DNA of 64,000 bases from Macrotrachela quadricornifera (GCA_022393335.1 JAJEKB010001333.1:1-64000); one strand, 5' to 3'; positions 1 to 13,350 are shown, numbered from the stretch's first letter. The notes: generated by a model not told the origin, from the letters alone. A program made the numbers and translations.

Positions 1-3000
1 CGTTCATTTATATCTTTTGTATTCTATATGATAAAAACAAAAATAATTATTTTCTTTTTTGTTTATATTAACATACTGCACTATTATCTTTACGTTCAAG
101 TAACATATGAACAAATCGAAGATCATAAACTATTTGAATAAGTCGTGTTTGAATACGTTTTTTACTTATTTGTTTTTCATTTTCAGTTAACCACCATGAT
201 TCATAAACATTTAAAAATGTTTGTAAAAGACGATATGCCATTTCACTTGATAATTCTCTTTAAGAAAAAAAGCAAAGACTAAATTAAATTTGAAATAATA
301 TGTAAAAATCGAAAATTGATTTCCTAATCAGAAACATACAAAAACAAAGTTATTTGAAGTTAGGTTTTGAATCAGCTATTCAAAAAAAAAACTAAGCTTT
401 GAACTTATTTAATCGTATAGAAGCAAGTAACTCGCTATATTCTCAAAACTAACGTCAAATTCCAGATCTAATAATGCTAGATTTATTATAATTCGATAGT
501 AGAAATTTCTGCATTTTACGAAGAATTGAATGTTAAACCTGTTTTTCTTACTTATCAAGACCATGAGCTAATGCTTGATTAATTTGTTGACAAGAATAAA
601 ATAATAATTCTTCGATAAATGGTGTACAATACATTGGAACTCGTATAACACTTTTATATGTTTTATCAGTATCAAGACTTTCTTCAATTTCAATTTCATC
701 CCAAATCTAAAATTAAAAGAACAAGTCTATAGATAAATTCAATAAAAAAAGCTTAATTTACAAGTGTAGGTATATCATTAAAAAATGTTGATAATTTATT
801 TCGTAAATGCATATCAATATTAGCACATAAATGAATAATCCATTGTCTAATAAAAAAATAATATTAAATAAAATCTTCCAAAAAAATAAAATTATCTTAC
901 TTAAATAAATCAATATGTGTTATTGTAAACATTTCACGTGTTTTTAACCATGAAGTCTTTTCTGTCTAAAATTAAAAAAAAAAAGAATTTTTTTTTTTAT
1001 TCAAGAGGAATATAATGATATTATAAATCATTTACCTTCTCAAATGTTCGTTTTGGTTGCGAGATTCCTCGTACTTTTCTAGAAACGAAATATATGATAA
1101 ATACAAAATTATAAATATTGTTTTAGTTTTACCTATCTGGTGCAGGACTATTTGTAGAATCATTAACATACATAACAAGTTCAAGTGATTTTTTGAGATT
1201 CTTACAAGCAATTGGTATTGTTCGAGCACATGAACCAAGCCAAACTAAACTAAAATTTGTAATATTTCCTTTTTTTTTATTTATTTTCTTTTTTTTTTCA
1301 ATAAAATAAAATCTAACCTAGCTAAAGTTCGTTCTTCATCTCCAATTTTTTCATTATCATTTGCTATTTGTCTTAAACGTGCAAGTAGTCTAAATAAATT
1401 ATTTCTTTTTTAATACTTAGATAAAATTCTTAATTTACGTTGTACAAAATTGAATAACACATTCTTCAAGATGTTCTTCAACAAAACCACTATCAGAATA
1501 AATTAAAGAATTTGGATTATTATTTGTTGTTGATAATATTGTATCAGATAAAGATGATACTGAATTAACATCAGCTATAGAAAATTCATTAACATCATCA
1601 AGAATTTGTCGTAATTCATCATCTAATTCTCGACATAAACTAAATAATAAATATTAAATAGATAATTAAAACTAGTATATTTAGATTTAAACAAAAGTTC
1701 TGACTATGATGTAAGAGGAGAAGGATGAATTATCGCGATTAAAACTTTTTATTAGTGTTAAATAAAAAATTAAATTCTTTACAAGTTCCACTATAAGTTA
1801 AGTTCTTTAAAATAGCAGTGCAATGACCAAAAATTCAAAATACTATCAATAATTGCTAAAAGCGTGTCTAAAATCGATTTGTTTGACTATCAAAAATTCA
1901 TTTTCAAATAAACTCCATATCATATAGTATCGTTTTTGAGTTTGGATTTTGTGCATAAAGAAGACCCCGATATGAAATGGAAAACCCCCAAAAGAACAAG
2001 TGTCTATAGGCTTTGCGAGATATCGAATTCTGAAAAATCTTTCATATCCCATGAAAGATTCTAGAATCTCGTACTTTTTTTGGAGATTAAATATCTCGTG
2101 AAGAGAACATTCTGTTTACTTTTAGACCTATCTGTGGCTAAAATTTCAACTCGAAATATGCTCGTTCAATTTTTTCATGCATACAGTACTATCGAACTAA
2201 AATTTTCAGTAAAACATGTATAAATGTATACTATGGATAATTATCGTTTTTGGGATTTTCCATATGTCATCAAGTCTTCCTTATGCATAAAGTTCGAACT
2301 CAGAAACTTTTAAATAGTTCTGATAACATTCTTCGTCAGGTTTTGATACTACTTTAGAATACAACGTGAATTTTTGATGGACAATTAAATTGGCTTTGGA
2401 TACACTTTTAGCAACTATTGATTGATATTTTGAAGTTTTGGTCATTGCATTGGCAATTTAAAACTTTAACTTATAGCAGAACTTATAGAGAATTTAATTC
2501 TCTATTTAGTGCTGATAAAAAGTTCTGATTACAGTAACCCATTCCTTCTCTTTCATACTGTTATTAAAACTTTTGATTAAATCTTAAATATTACCTTTGA
2601 AGATCCATTGAAATAGCAACAGCTTTTAATGAAAATTTTGCATCACCAACAGGATTTCGACTTGCTGATGGTGTCCAAACATAATCACTTGGAATATTAT
2701 TATCAATATCACTCCATATATAATCCAAAATATTAAATTCATATAATGATCTAAATAAAAATATACATATATAAAATTTATAAAAACAAATTTATAAATT
2801 TTAATTTACTTATCATTTTTATTTTTAGAATTTTGAAATGCTTCAAGACATTGTTCGATTTTTTTAATAGTCGTTTGATGAAATTGATTAAAACGAACCT
2901 GAAGTACTTGCTAAAAAAGAAATAAGATTATTTCAATAATTATATAAAATTTTTTTTTTAAATACTTTAGCACGTGTACGTAATTCAATTTTAATTAAAT

Positions 3001-5254
3001 CATTCCATAATCGAATCTCTTTATCATTTCCATTTAATAGACGATTACATACTGTTGGCCATTCTTGCATACGTTCCTAAAGAAGTTAAGTTGATTTTTT
3101 TTTCTTGTTTTTGAAAATAAAGTTTATACCTCAGTCATTAATGATACAAGACTTGATTTAAGATGAAGTAATGGTTTAAGTGATGAAACATGATTAAGTA
3201 ATTTACTCAAACCAGATTTAACAATTTCTAATGCTCTAAAAGTAAATACAATTACAGATTATAAAGATTGAAACTGTTTAGTTTTTTTTGTTTTACGTTT
3301 TTAGCCAAGTTTCAACTGCATTTTGTACAAGTTTTTGTTGCTGAGATTCATATTCAGTAAGATCAACAGGTTCACAATCTAAATATAATTTTCAAATAAA
3401 ATAAATAAATAAATAAATAAAAATTTAACTTTTAAAAAATGTTTCTTGAATATTTAATATTTGTTGTTGTCCATACGATAATATATTATTAAATTTTAAA
3501 TTATTATCATCATTTGTTGAATTAAAAAATGTTAAAATATTTTTTTTTAATTGATCATATTTATCTATAAAATAAAAATTAAATAAATTCTTTTTTGGTT
3601 TATATTAAAAAGTTTTCCACATACCATTATCATTATCATTTTTACTAAAAAGTATATCCAATTCAAAAATAGTATTAATAAAAAGAACAAGTAATTGTCG
3701 AACTGTATCTTTTGAACTTTGTTCTTAATAATACAATAATAAATATAATATTCTATTTAAAATATATATTATAATAAAAACTTACTAACATCAGCATTTT
3801 GATATGATTCTTTAATTATATCCTTGAAAGTAAATATTAAATTAAATTTTTTTTTTTAATAATGTATAAATATACAAACCAATTTTGCAGTTAAAAATTC
3901 ATTTAATACATGTTCAACTGATTTATTACCAAATGCAATAAGAGTTGCAAGAGCATTAGCAAGAATCTAAATCAATTAAATAGAAAATAATACATACAAA
4001 ACATATGGATTAAAAATAAAATTAAATCAAGAGTTGATTAACCCGATTGTTTCGTATAGTAAGAAAGTAGATGAACATGATATTCATATTTTTGCGTAAG
4101 CTTCTATTCCTCAGATCCTATAGAGCAAATCCTATTATCAATGGAAGTACTATGAAATTTTCTAAAAAAAAATCGTAAATTCGACCATTTTTTTGATATT
4201 ATTTCCATGAAAAAAGCTTAGCATAAGTAAGAACTCAGTTTATGTTTAATACCTTTGAATACATATTTTCTCATGATCTGTAAAAAAGATATTTTTTAGA
4301 ATAAATGATGTGTTTGAGAACTAAATTTCAAAAATTGAAAACCCTCCCTTTCCACAATGTGCTCAAATAGAAAACAGAAAACTCGTAATCAAAGTTTCAT
4401 TTTGAATTAAAATAGATAAAAATTCTATATATTTTGATGAAGTTATGAAACTCAGTTCATGGAGTCATTCAAAAGTCATTCTATAATAAAATTATTTACT
4501 TGAACATTAGCATCAATATTCTTTAAATATAATCGACATTTATCTAAAATTGTTGCTTTCATCTGTCGAGTTTGTTGCCATAATCTTGTAGAAGCTGTTA
4601 TAGCTTTTTGTGAATCAGTATCTAATTGTTCATCAGCAGTACTTGATGATAAAGAACTTGCCATATGTTGAGCCAATAAATATTGACTAAATATTTATTT
4701 ATTTAATTAAAAAATGATAAAAGAAAAAAGTAAATATTACCGAGCTGCTGCTGCAAAATTTTTTTCTTCTAAAAACATCCAACAACGTCGACGTGTTTCT
4801 GTTAAAATTTTTACTGAAATAATAAGTGTTAATTTAAATAATTGTTTGTCTGATTTCATATTTGTTGATAAAGATTGTGTTAATAATGTATGATCAATTT
4901 TTCCACATTTATCATTAAGTAAATGTACAAATTGTTCGACCTTGAAATAAAAATTAATAAAAATTATAAATAAAGAAGAAAATAACATACTCCTTTAGCA
5001 CATGTTTTCATTTCAAATATTGCATCAGCTGCTTCAATTAAATCACGATATCGTTCTCTATTTAAAACAATTTTTAAAATTAATTAAATGAAAATTTATA
5101 AACAAAAATATTAATCGTACCCAACCATTGATCGTAGCTCTTCTTTTTTTCTTTCCATATCAACTTTGATTTTTTTTTCAATATCATGTATTTCATTTAT
5201 TGTATATTTTACAAATATTGAATCAATATCAAGTTTTTCAATTTCCGTATTCAT
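1..5254 (-). CDS. COG1: Conserved oligomeric Golgi complex subunit 1 (partial, C-terminus beyond left edge)
   Basis: COG1 is a lobe A subunit of the COG vesicle-tethering complex on the Golgi, needed for retrograde traffic and glycosylation-enzyme recycling. The gene has many exons with small introns. The first exon starts at the ATG read from 5254 and encodes MNTEIEKLDIDSIFVKY, followed by a K/E-rich helix (ERKKEELRSMVG) and then RYRDLIEAADAIFEMK, which is the characteristic N-terminal COG1 block. Further in, ITASTRLWQQTRQMKATILD and an FEY..LDYIWSDIDNNIPSDY segment also match COG1. The last complete exon (77 to about 262) encodes IQTRLIQIVYDLRFVHMLLE, like the C-terminal region of the vertebrate protein. 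A donor GTATGT at 71-76 and an acceptor at 24-25 show that another exon (1-23) continues out of the window. One intron, about 1640-2595, is enlarged by a MITE-like repeat; another, about 4020-4490, is also long. Family call is confident; exact exon ends are approximate. Confidence 0.9.
1684..2584. mobile_element. Foldback/MITE-like element inside a COG1 intron
   Basis: About 900 bases with long imperfect terminal inverted repeats. The left arm begins GATTTAAACAAAAGTTCTGA (about 1685) and the right arm, read in reverse complement from about 2583, begins GATTTAATCAAAAGTTTTAA. Similarity continues for roughly 200-250 bases, including the shared core TGCAATGACCAAAA near 1820 (left) and near 2440 (right). 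No transposase frame is visible. It explains why this intron is over 900 bases when most others in the gene are about 50-70. Ends are set by eye. Confidence 0.7.
3394..3424. repeat. (AAAT)n microsatellite in a COG1 intron
   Basis: Several perfect copies of the tetranucleotide AAAT/ATAA, lying wholly in an intron. A similar short tract lies in an NCAPG intron at about 49144-49167. Confidence 0.85.
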
Positions 5255-5767
5255 TCTAATAATTTCAAATATTAAATAGAGAAAAAAAATTCAATACGTG
5301 ACTTAGACAGATAGATTCAAAATATGTAACTATTGATAAAATATATATCCAATAGAAAACTATTCGATAGACATCACTATAAGGCATCATCAATGCTTCG
5401 TTTTTTTTTTTGCTGAAAATTTCATTTCATGTATAGAATAAGCACAGTGCTGCATTCAATTAATGTATTGTACATCTCAATCAGGTTGAGGATTAGCAAA
5501 TGTATTACTGATAAGAATCTAGTAATGACATCTGATTGATTTATTTCGAAATTTTAAAGATTGACAGAGCCATCTACTAAATACTCATCATAACTACCAA
5601 TGAAAATCAAACTAAAAATCTGTATTTTCTAATTGGTAATTGATGATAAACAATGGTAATATATTTTTTCTTTCGCCATTTTAACAAACGTTTTAATCCA
5701 GTGCATATAAATTTCCATTGATTCTTGTAGATATTTCATAATTTAATATCAAAAAAAAAAAAATATC
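5255..5767. promoter_or_regulatory. Bidirectional intergenic promoter region, COG1 / eIF3B
   Basis: The start codons of COG1 (minus) and eIF3B (plus) face away from each other across 513 bases, so both promoters must lie here. The DNA is AT-rich with A- and T-runs. I see no clear TATA box at a sensible distance from either ATG, which fits housekeeping genes. No other gene or repeat is visible in it. Confidence 0.6.
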
Positions 5768-8700
5768 ATGCCTGAACGACCATTTGAAAATGACAATGCT
5801 GCTGAACAGCGACATAAAGAACAGTCAAATAATGAAGTTGATGAAAATTCTCCTACTAATGAAAATGAACAGTCTGGTGAAGAAGAAGAAGATGATGGTG
5901 ATAATGATGAAAATCAAAGTGAAGAAGACGAGGTTTGTTGTTTTTTTAAATAGGAAAAAACAAATTATTTATTTAATTATTATTCTAGGGTGAAGGTGAA
6001 CCAACACCAGATTTTACTGATGATGATTATGGATCGGATTTTCCAGATGATGGTAAAAATTTTTCAAATTTTATCTTTTCAATTATTTTATTTTCATTTA
6101 TTATTAGTTCTTTGTCCTGAATTAATGGCAGAACGTCCACAAGAACATGAAAGTCTTAATAACATAATTGTTGTTGATAATTTACCAAAAATTGATCAAG
6201 GAAAACTTGAAAAATTAAAAGCAGTTATTGCAAAAGTTTATAGTAAATATGGTGTATGTCGAAATGAATATTATCCATTAGATGAAGAAGGAAAAACAAA
6301 AGGGTAAAATATTAATTTAATAAAAATAAAGAACATTTTCTTATATTTATATTATTAAATAGTTATGGATTTTTTGAATTTCAAAATGAACAAATGGCAT
6401 TAGAAGCAGTAAAACAAACTGATGGTTATCGATTAGATAAAAATCATACATTTTCCGTAAATCTTATGTCGGATTTTGATCGGTATGAAAACAAAATATA
6501 TATATATTTACTAAAAGAAAAATTTATTTTAGATTGACACAAATTCAACCTGAACCCACCGATACCGTATGATATACAATTATGTTTTTTTCGTTAAATA
6601 AATCTGATGTATTTTGTTTTTTGTTGATTAGGGTAATCTACATTCTTGGTTAATTGAACCTAATGCTGTTGATCAATTTGCTGTTCAATCAGATGATCCG
6701 AAAAAAACTACTATTTATGCTAATACTTTATCACAACCTGTTATTCTTGAAGATCGAAATGTAAAAGAATAAAATATTTAAATATAATTCGATTTAATTT
6801 TAATATTTATTTAGAAATGGACAGAAAATAATTTTGTTTGGTCACCAAAAGGTAGTTATTTAGCATCATTTCATGAGCAAGGTATTGCTTTTTGGGGTGG
6901 AAAAGAATTTCGTCAAGTACAAAGGTATGAATCAATATATTACGAAAGTATTTCATCGATAATAGATAAAATAAATCATATTATTTCTTTTTTCTTTATA
7001 GATTTGCTCATCGTGGTGTTAATTATATTGATTTTTCACCATGTGAACGTTATTTAGTAACAATATCACCACGTCCAAATAGTCCTGATGCATTCATTAT
7101 TTGGGATATTATAACTGGACAAAAGAAACGTTCATTTCCACTTGATCAACATTTTTCTCAAGGTCCTTCATATTTTAAGTAAATATTATTTTCTTATTAA
7201 ATTATGAAAATTAATAATAAAACAAAGAATGATGAAATGAAAAGGCCGAGTTAAATGCATATTCATTTAAGTTTTTTTTTCTTATATGTTTATGCTATGA
7301 CATAACTGGCGAAGCGATTGACTGACTTTGTTTTATTTTATTAGACTTTATTTTGTTTAATTATTTAAAAGAAAAATAATTTTTTTTTTATTATTATAAT
7401 TAGATGGTCTTATCAAGATCAATATTTTGCTAAACAAGGTCCTGATGGTATTTATATGTATGACACAGAAGTAAAAAATAGAAATACTTCAAATAAAAAA
7501 AATAGTAAAGTATGATTAATTTATAGAGTTTTCAATTAGTTGATAAAAAACCATTTAAACTTCCATCACTTGCTGATTTTCAATGGTCACCAATCGATAA
7601 TCGTCTTGCTTATTGGACAGCTGAAGATGGAAATGTACCAGCACGTTTAGTACTTGCAGAAATTAATGGTGTAAAATTAGAAGAAGTACGATCGAAAGTA
7701 TGTATTTTATTTTATTGTAGTTTTTTTTTTATTAAAAATAATATCGTGTCTTATTATAGACTTTATTTAATGTTATCGATTGTAAAGTATGTTGGCAAAA
7801 ACGTGGTGATTATCTTGTTGTTAAAGTTGATCGTTATACAAAAAAGAGTGGAGAAAAAAATAATCCAAAATATTCTGTAAATAAATTTGTTTCTTTTTCT
7901 TTTTTTTTAATTTTATATTTAATTATTAATTAGGGTTTAATTTATAATTTTGAAATTTTTCATATGCGTGAAAGAAATGTTCCATTGGATACATTAGAAA
8001 TCAAAGGTATAAAAAGAAGAATAGAGATATAAAATTATATTAATAATGATATTTTTGTTTTTGTAGAAACAATTCAATCATTTGCTCTTGAACCAGTTGG
8101 ACATAAATTAGTTGTAATCACAGGTGAAGGTTTACGAACTAATGTAACATTTTATAAAATGGGACAAGGACAAAAAAGTGGAAGAATTGAAACACTTAAA
8201 GTAATAGCTCAACCGGTGACTACAGCTATTTGGGCACCAAATGGTCAATATGTTGTATTAGCAGCAATGAAAACAGGGTATAAGAAATATTTTTGATTTT
8301 ATTATGAATTTACTTTCTTTTGTTTTCTTAGTTCATCATCTGGTGGACTATTAGTATTTGTTGATACAAGTGATATATCAATAATAGCAAAACAAGAACA
8401 TCCTGATTTATCTGATGTTGAATGGGATCCAACTGGACGTTTTGTTGCATCATCTGTTAATTTATGGAATGCTAAAGTATATTAATAAATTTTTATTTTT
8501 ATATTTATTATTCTCGTTGGTTTTGTTTTTATAATTAGCGTGATCATTCATTTAAAATATGGACGTTTCAAGGTAACTTGGTATATGAAAAGACTGTTGA
8601 AAAATTGGTTGCTTTTCATTGGCGTCCTCGACCAGCATCACTGCTTACAGAAGATATGATTAAAGTCATAATAAAAATAATAGACTATTATTTTTATATT

Positions 8701-9007
8701 TATTTTATATAATATTTAGGAAGTTCGTCGAAATCGATCTACATGGACAGCAAGATATGAAAGAATAGATCACGCTTTACAGACTGGTTTATCAATTAAA
8801 CAACAGGAACAACGACGAAAACAACTTGATGAATTTCAAAGACTCAAAGAGAAAAATACAAAACGTTTGGCTATACAAAAACAACAACGTATGCAATTAC
8901 GCGGTGGTATCGATACAGATTCATTATTTGAACAGCAAGCATCCAATGTTGGTGAAGAAGTTGTTGAATTTCTTATTAAAACCGAAGAAGTCGAATACAA
9001 ACCATAG
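5768..9007 (+). CDS. EIF3B: Eukaryotic translation initiation factor 3 subunit B
   Basis: eIF3B is a scaffold subunit of the eIF3 complex that binds the 40S subunit and helps recruit mRNA. The start at 5768 (MPERPFEND) opens an acidic, low-complexity N-terminus. An RRM follows ([20 protein letters not shown] ... [20 protein letters not shown]). Then comes a WD40/eIF2A-type beta-propeller with [40 protein letters not shown] and [17 protein letters not shown]. The C-terminus is a basic helix ending in [14 protein letters not shown], which matches the conserved LRGGVDTDEL near the end of animal eIF3B. Stop TAG is at 9005-9007. There are about a dozen small introns, the first from 5933 to 5988 (donor GTTTGT, acceptor TTCTAG). 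The estimated length, near 700 residues, fits the family. Confidence 0.95.
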
Positions 9008-9132
9008 TTCAAGAAAAACAAGAATATTATTATTCATATTTTGTCTGCTAAACTAACCGATTTTTTTTTGTTATAATCGTCAACATTTATTGTTGTTATT
9101 TTGAATAAAAAGAAAAATAAGAGGAAAGGATA

Positions 9133-9719
9133 ATGATTCAAGCAGACAGAATAAATTTTCTTTCATTTCTTCAGATGCCTCGTGTTCAATTTATTGGACA
9201 GATTAGTTTGTCATTTGGTAATACTCTACCTGAACTATGCTCGAAACTAAAAAATTTTGGTGTTGGTCGTATGTTTGTACGAACTGCTCAGGATCAAAAT
9301 AAGGGTAATATTATTCACAATATTACATATTTGAAAATATCATTTATCATTTTGTAGAAGTATCTTATGTTGTATTAACACAAAGTCGTCCATTGATAAC
9401 ACAGACTCCACCCAGAGCAATCATTGGTACACTTGATGAAATAGGTGCACTTACACGAAAACCACCAGATATGCAAAGCGAATTTTGTGGTCGTGTTGTT
9501 GAACGTGGTGCTTTATTGAATAGTGGTCGTGAAATGAAGATTTCAAGTGCTATTAATCCCGATTGGCGATTAATTCGAAGAGAAAACGAAGAATATTATC
9601 GTAAGAATACAATTAAAACACAAGAGACATCCGATAAAAGTCTTGATCAAACAAGTATTACTCAATTACAAGAACATATTCCAGATATAATTAAATTTTG
9701 GGCAAGAACTAATGGATAG
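9133..9719 (+). CDS. MRPS34: Mitochondrial small-subunit ribosomal protein mS34 (MRPS34)
   Basis: mS34 is an animal-type mitochondrial ribosomal protein. Two exons, 9133-9304 and 9358-9719, join in frame across a 53-base intron (GTAATA...TTTGTAG). The diagnostic region is LPELCSKLKNFGVGRMFVR, very close to the LKNFGVGR block of animal mS34. After it come a VVLTQSRPLIT strand and, later, AINPDWRLIRRENEEYY, matching the family's DWRLV-x-xxEE segment. The product is about 177 residues, slightly shorter than the human protein. The start could be MIQAD at 9133 or the internal Met of MPRVQF, since human proteins carry more N-terminal sequence. It lies 125 bases behind the eIF3B stop with no obvious promoter, so co-transcription with trans-splicing is possible. 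Confidence 0.8.
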
Positions 9720-10644
9720 AAGCAAAAAAGATTTGTTTTGTAAAAAAAAAAATAGAAAGTATTGGTTGTTAGTTTTTTAATAGATTTCTTTCAAGTAAAT
9801 AAAATGTCAAGACATTTTTTCAAAAAAGTTCAAAATGATGCTCTTATTACATATCCTCTACCAAGCTGCTATATTAAGTGTGTGGATTATATTATTAAGG
9901 TCTTCACTTCAATAAAAACTAGTCGACTTGTATCAGTTAATTAAGTTGATTTCTATGACAAAAAAACTCATCAGTTTAGTTTTTAGTGAGATGCAATGTG
10001 GACTTTACATAATTCACTAAATTTCAAAAAACAAAATCGTCTTTATATTCTGTCTGTCTCATCTCATATACGGTGATATTCTGAATAAAGGAATAACAAT
10101 CTTCAAACTCTTGGTTTATTGATCCAACAAACGTCATAACATAATTTAGAATTTTGATTATCACTGTCCACAGTAGATTTGATTTTTCTACAAAAGTTTC
10201 TAAATCTTAATAGATTTTTGAAACTTCTATTTATCAGACTTTGAAAACCATTGAAATGACAGATTTCAGCCTGCTGAGACTAAAGCTTTTCGTAAACAGT
10301 CGAATTATGATTCAGGACACATTAAGTACGATGAAATTACCAATATATCTTGAACTTGTAGTGGTAAAGCTTTGGTAAAATTCTTAGCTCTATCCATTGG
10401 TGTTCGAGGAAGATATTCACAAAATAGTAGCAAGGAAACAAGTCATTTGATAACTCGAAATTCTTTGTGAATCTCCATTTTGTATATTAAATTCTTTTAT
10501 TTATTAGAGCATGCTATTATATGCAAGACATAAGAGAGTCTTTCTTGTAAGAATTCGTTCTTTATGTGTGGAGGATAATGGTCACAAGTTCAGTATCTCA
10601 AAAAAATATTTAAAAATGAGAATGCAGCTATTGAAGTGGCTATA

Positions 10645-10995
10645 CCACAGGCGCAGCAGAAATAATTGCCGACTTTTACATTTTATTTTTTTCATCATGT
10701 AGTGCGTTTTATTAGAAAAGCAAAATATACCAGAAGATGTAGCGTGAAAAGTTCTACAATCTACAGAGTAAAACTTAGTTTAATTGTATTGTTTTTATTC
10801 TCAAAAAAGCAAAATTCTCTGTAAATAATATTGGATACTGTGAAAAATTCATTTTTCTGATTTAAATAAACTGTTCTTCGTAATTTGTACAGATTTTCAT
10901 GCTGCATCTTCTGGTATATCTTGTTTTTTTTAATAAAACGCACTACATGATGAAAAAATAAAATATAAAAGTCAGTAATTACTTCTGCCGTACCC
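10645..10995. repeat. Inverted repeat carrying a dispersed repeat family
   Basis: The left arm (about 10645-10770) contains TCATCATGTAGTGCGTTTTA followed by ATATACCAGAAGATGTAGCG. The right arm (about 10850-10995), in reverse complement, contains the same two blocks, TCATCATGTAGTGCGTTTTA and ATATACCAGAAGATGCAGCA. Both arms translate to similar peptides (FHHVVRFIRKAKYTRR and FHHVVRFIKKNKIYQK), so the arms may be two opposed copies of a decayed coding element. Related single copies lie near 27925 and 35340. Confidence 0.7.
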
Positions 10996-12374
10996 ATTAT
11001 ATAATAAAAACAAAACCAATTAAAAGAAAAGAATTGTATCATGTTTTGCATCTTACCATGTTCTTTGAAACAAGAAAGTAAAATAAAATATCTAGAATGG
11101 AGATACAACAAAAATCATGGAACGAACAATCATAAAAGTATAGACTGGGGAAAAAACTGAAAGATATTTTTACTTTTTACTGTAAAATCTGTTTTTCAAG
11201 AAGTAAATGATGGAAATTATTAGAAGTTTCAGCATAAGATGATGTGTCTAATACAAAAATGACCTCACCTATGTAAGATTGTCTTTCCATATATGAAGCT
11301 TAATTTTGATTTTTCTTGTGGAAATATTCTCTTTTTTTTGAGAGCCCTTGCATTGCAAGATATTTTTTCATTAAATAAATAGTATTATTTATCAATTGTA
11401 AATAGTAGCCAACGTCTTAGTCATAGATCATTATCCATGGATCTTTTGATATGCATTATTCATTTATAGTTTCAATCATTCTGTACTTCATCATAGCAAG
11501 TCTTGATACTAAAAATAATAATAAATAAAAACGAGAAAAAGTGAAAAATCAGCTTAAAACGATAAGAAAAACGTATGACTTCTTTAAAGTACCTATTTAT
11601 TTTATTATTTTTGAAAAATGAGTAGAAGGAAAATGAATAGTTTCCAACATTACGAAACATTAAAAGGAAAAATATATAATTGTGTAAAAATTTCCCTTAA
11701 AACCCTTTAATACTATAACAAACGATGTACGATATTGACGTAGTCCAATTATTACTTCTGCTTTTTTTGTATTTAATCAATTATAGTCAAATATCAAATG
11801 TAATTTTTGCACTGCTAATACTTCCTTGAAAGTCAAAAGAATAAATATTGACAGAATGAAAACGTGAGAAAACAGAGCGTGTGCTGATGAAACGAGTACT
11901 TTATGTATCGACATCTAACTGCGAGCTATGCATAACGATCGATTACTTTCACTAATAAAACTTTGTAAAATGAGAACGAGAGTGTTTACAGCTTCTCTTT
12001 ACAAATAAAGTTTATTTTATTGTTTGGAAATGTGTTACAATAAGATATGCAATAAATGATAGCTTTCATTTTGTTTATGTCAATATATAACTCAGTGACT
12101 ATAAACACTAATATTTTGAGAAAAATGCCGAAATCATTCAACAAAAATTTAAAAAAAAACTATTTTTATTGAATACAAATGTCAATCAGATAATGTTTCC
12201 GGATCTCAAAATTGTAGGACTTCCTTGTGAGATTTTAAAAATAATAAAGCTTTCTTCAACTAAAGACGGTTTCATTACCAATCTAATACCATAGTCATAA
12301 ACACATACTAGCAGACTATTATTGTGTTATATTGTTTTGAATTTGATCAATTAGCATTAATGAATAAATTGAAA

Positions 12375-13350
12375 AACTTTCGGATTTCAGAGGATCCCAG
12401 CATTATAGAACCTGCTTCTCCAAACATAAAAATATTGAGTTAATTCTAGTTTTGTCAAGTTAAATAATTCTGTTTCAACATCCATTCGAGAAATGAGACA
12501 CTCAGCTATATATTGAAAAAAAGCTAGATCTCCTAAAATTAGTTTAACTTTCGTATTAATGAAGAAATTAAGCGATAAAAAAATTAAGTTTCAAAATTAT
12601 CATTGTATAGTTCAAGAAAAATAAGTTTTCACTTCTTTAATGTAAAGAAATTAAATTTAAACTATATCATTGGAAGGAACATGAAATATTACATAGACTA
12701 TATGTATATTTTGAGAAAAGACTTTGAGACTTTTCGTAATTTTGAAAAAGTGTTCTAAAGATATTTGATATATCTTTTTATATTTAAAATTCTTGTTTTC
12801 GTGAAACAAGGCTCTAGTTCCACATAATAAAGTACATCAGTGTTTCAAGGATACTATTTGAAAGAGCATGAAATTCTACAAAAGATAAACTATTTCTCTC
12901 TTATAGGAAGTTTATTACAAAAAACTTAGAACACGTCCTTTTCGATGTCGTCAACATGGTTATCTTGTACCAGTAGAATAACGCTTATATGATACTTTTC
13001 CAAAATTAAGAAAAGTCTCAAAATCTTTTCTCAAATTAGATATATAGTCCATGTAACTTTCCATACTCTTTCCAATGATGTAGTTTAAACTTAATTTCTT
13101 TACATTAAAGAAGTAAATTATACAATGATAATTTTAAAATTTAACTTTTCGATCACTTTATTTCTTCATTAATACGAAAGTTAAACTAATTTTAGGAGAT
13201 CTAGCTTTTTTTCAATATATAGCTGAGTGTCTCATCTCTCGAATGAATGTTGAAAAAGAATTATTTGACTTGACAAAATTAGCATTAACTCAATATTTTT
13301 ATTGTTTTGAGAAACAGATTCTATAATTTAAGGACTCCCTGAAAATGTTG
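12375..13350. mobile_element. Large foldback / MITE-like inverted repeat
   Basis: The arms are about 350-380 bases: left about 12375-12755 and right about 12998-13350. Near-identical matched blocks include TTAGTTTAACTTTCGTATTA on the left against its reverse complement TAATACGAAAGTTAAACTAA on the right. The segments for ATATATAGCTGAGTGTCTCA are also matched. A central spacer of about 240 bases has no recognised coding sequence. No clear target-site duplication was identified. Confidence 0.75.

Noticed and set aside
3394..3424. Short tandem repeat considered as a CRISPR-like array
   Set aside because: A 4-base microsatellite without spacers; the window is eukaryotic.
10761..11111. 116-codon minus-strand frame
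   Set aside because: It runs through one arm of an inverted repeat; part resembles a decayed repeat peptide, but there is no complete domain or start context.
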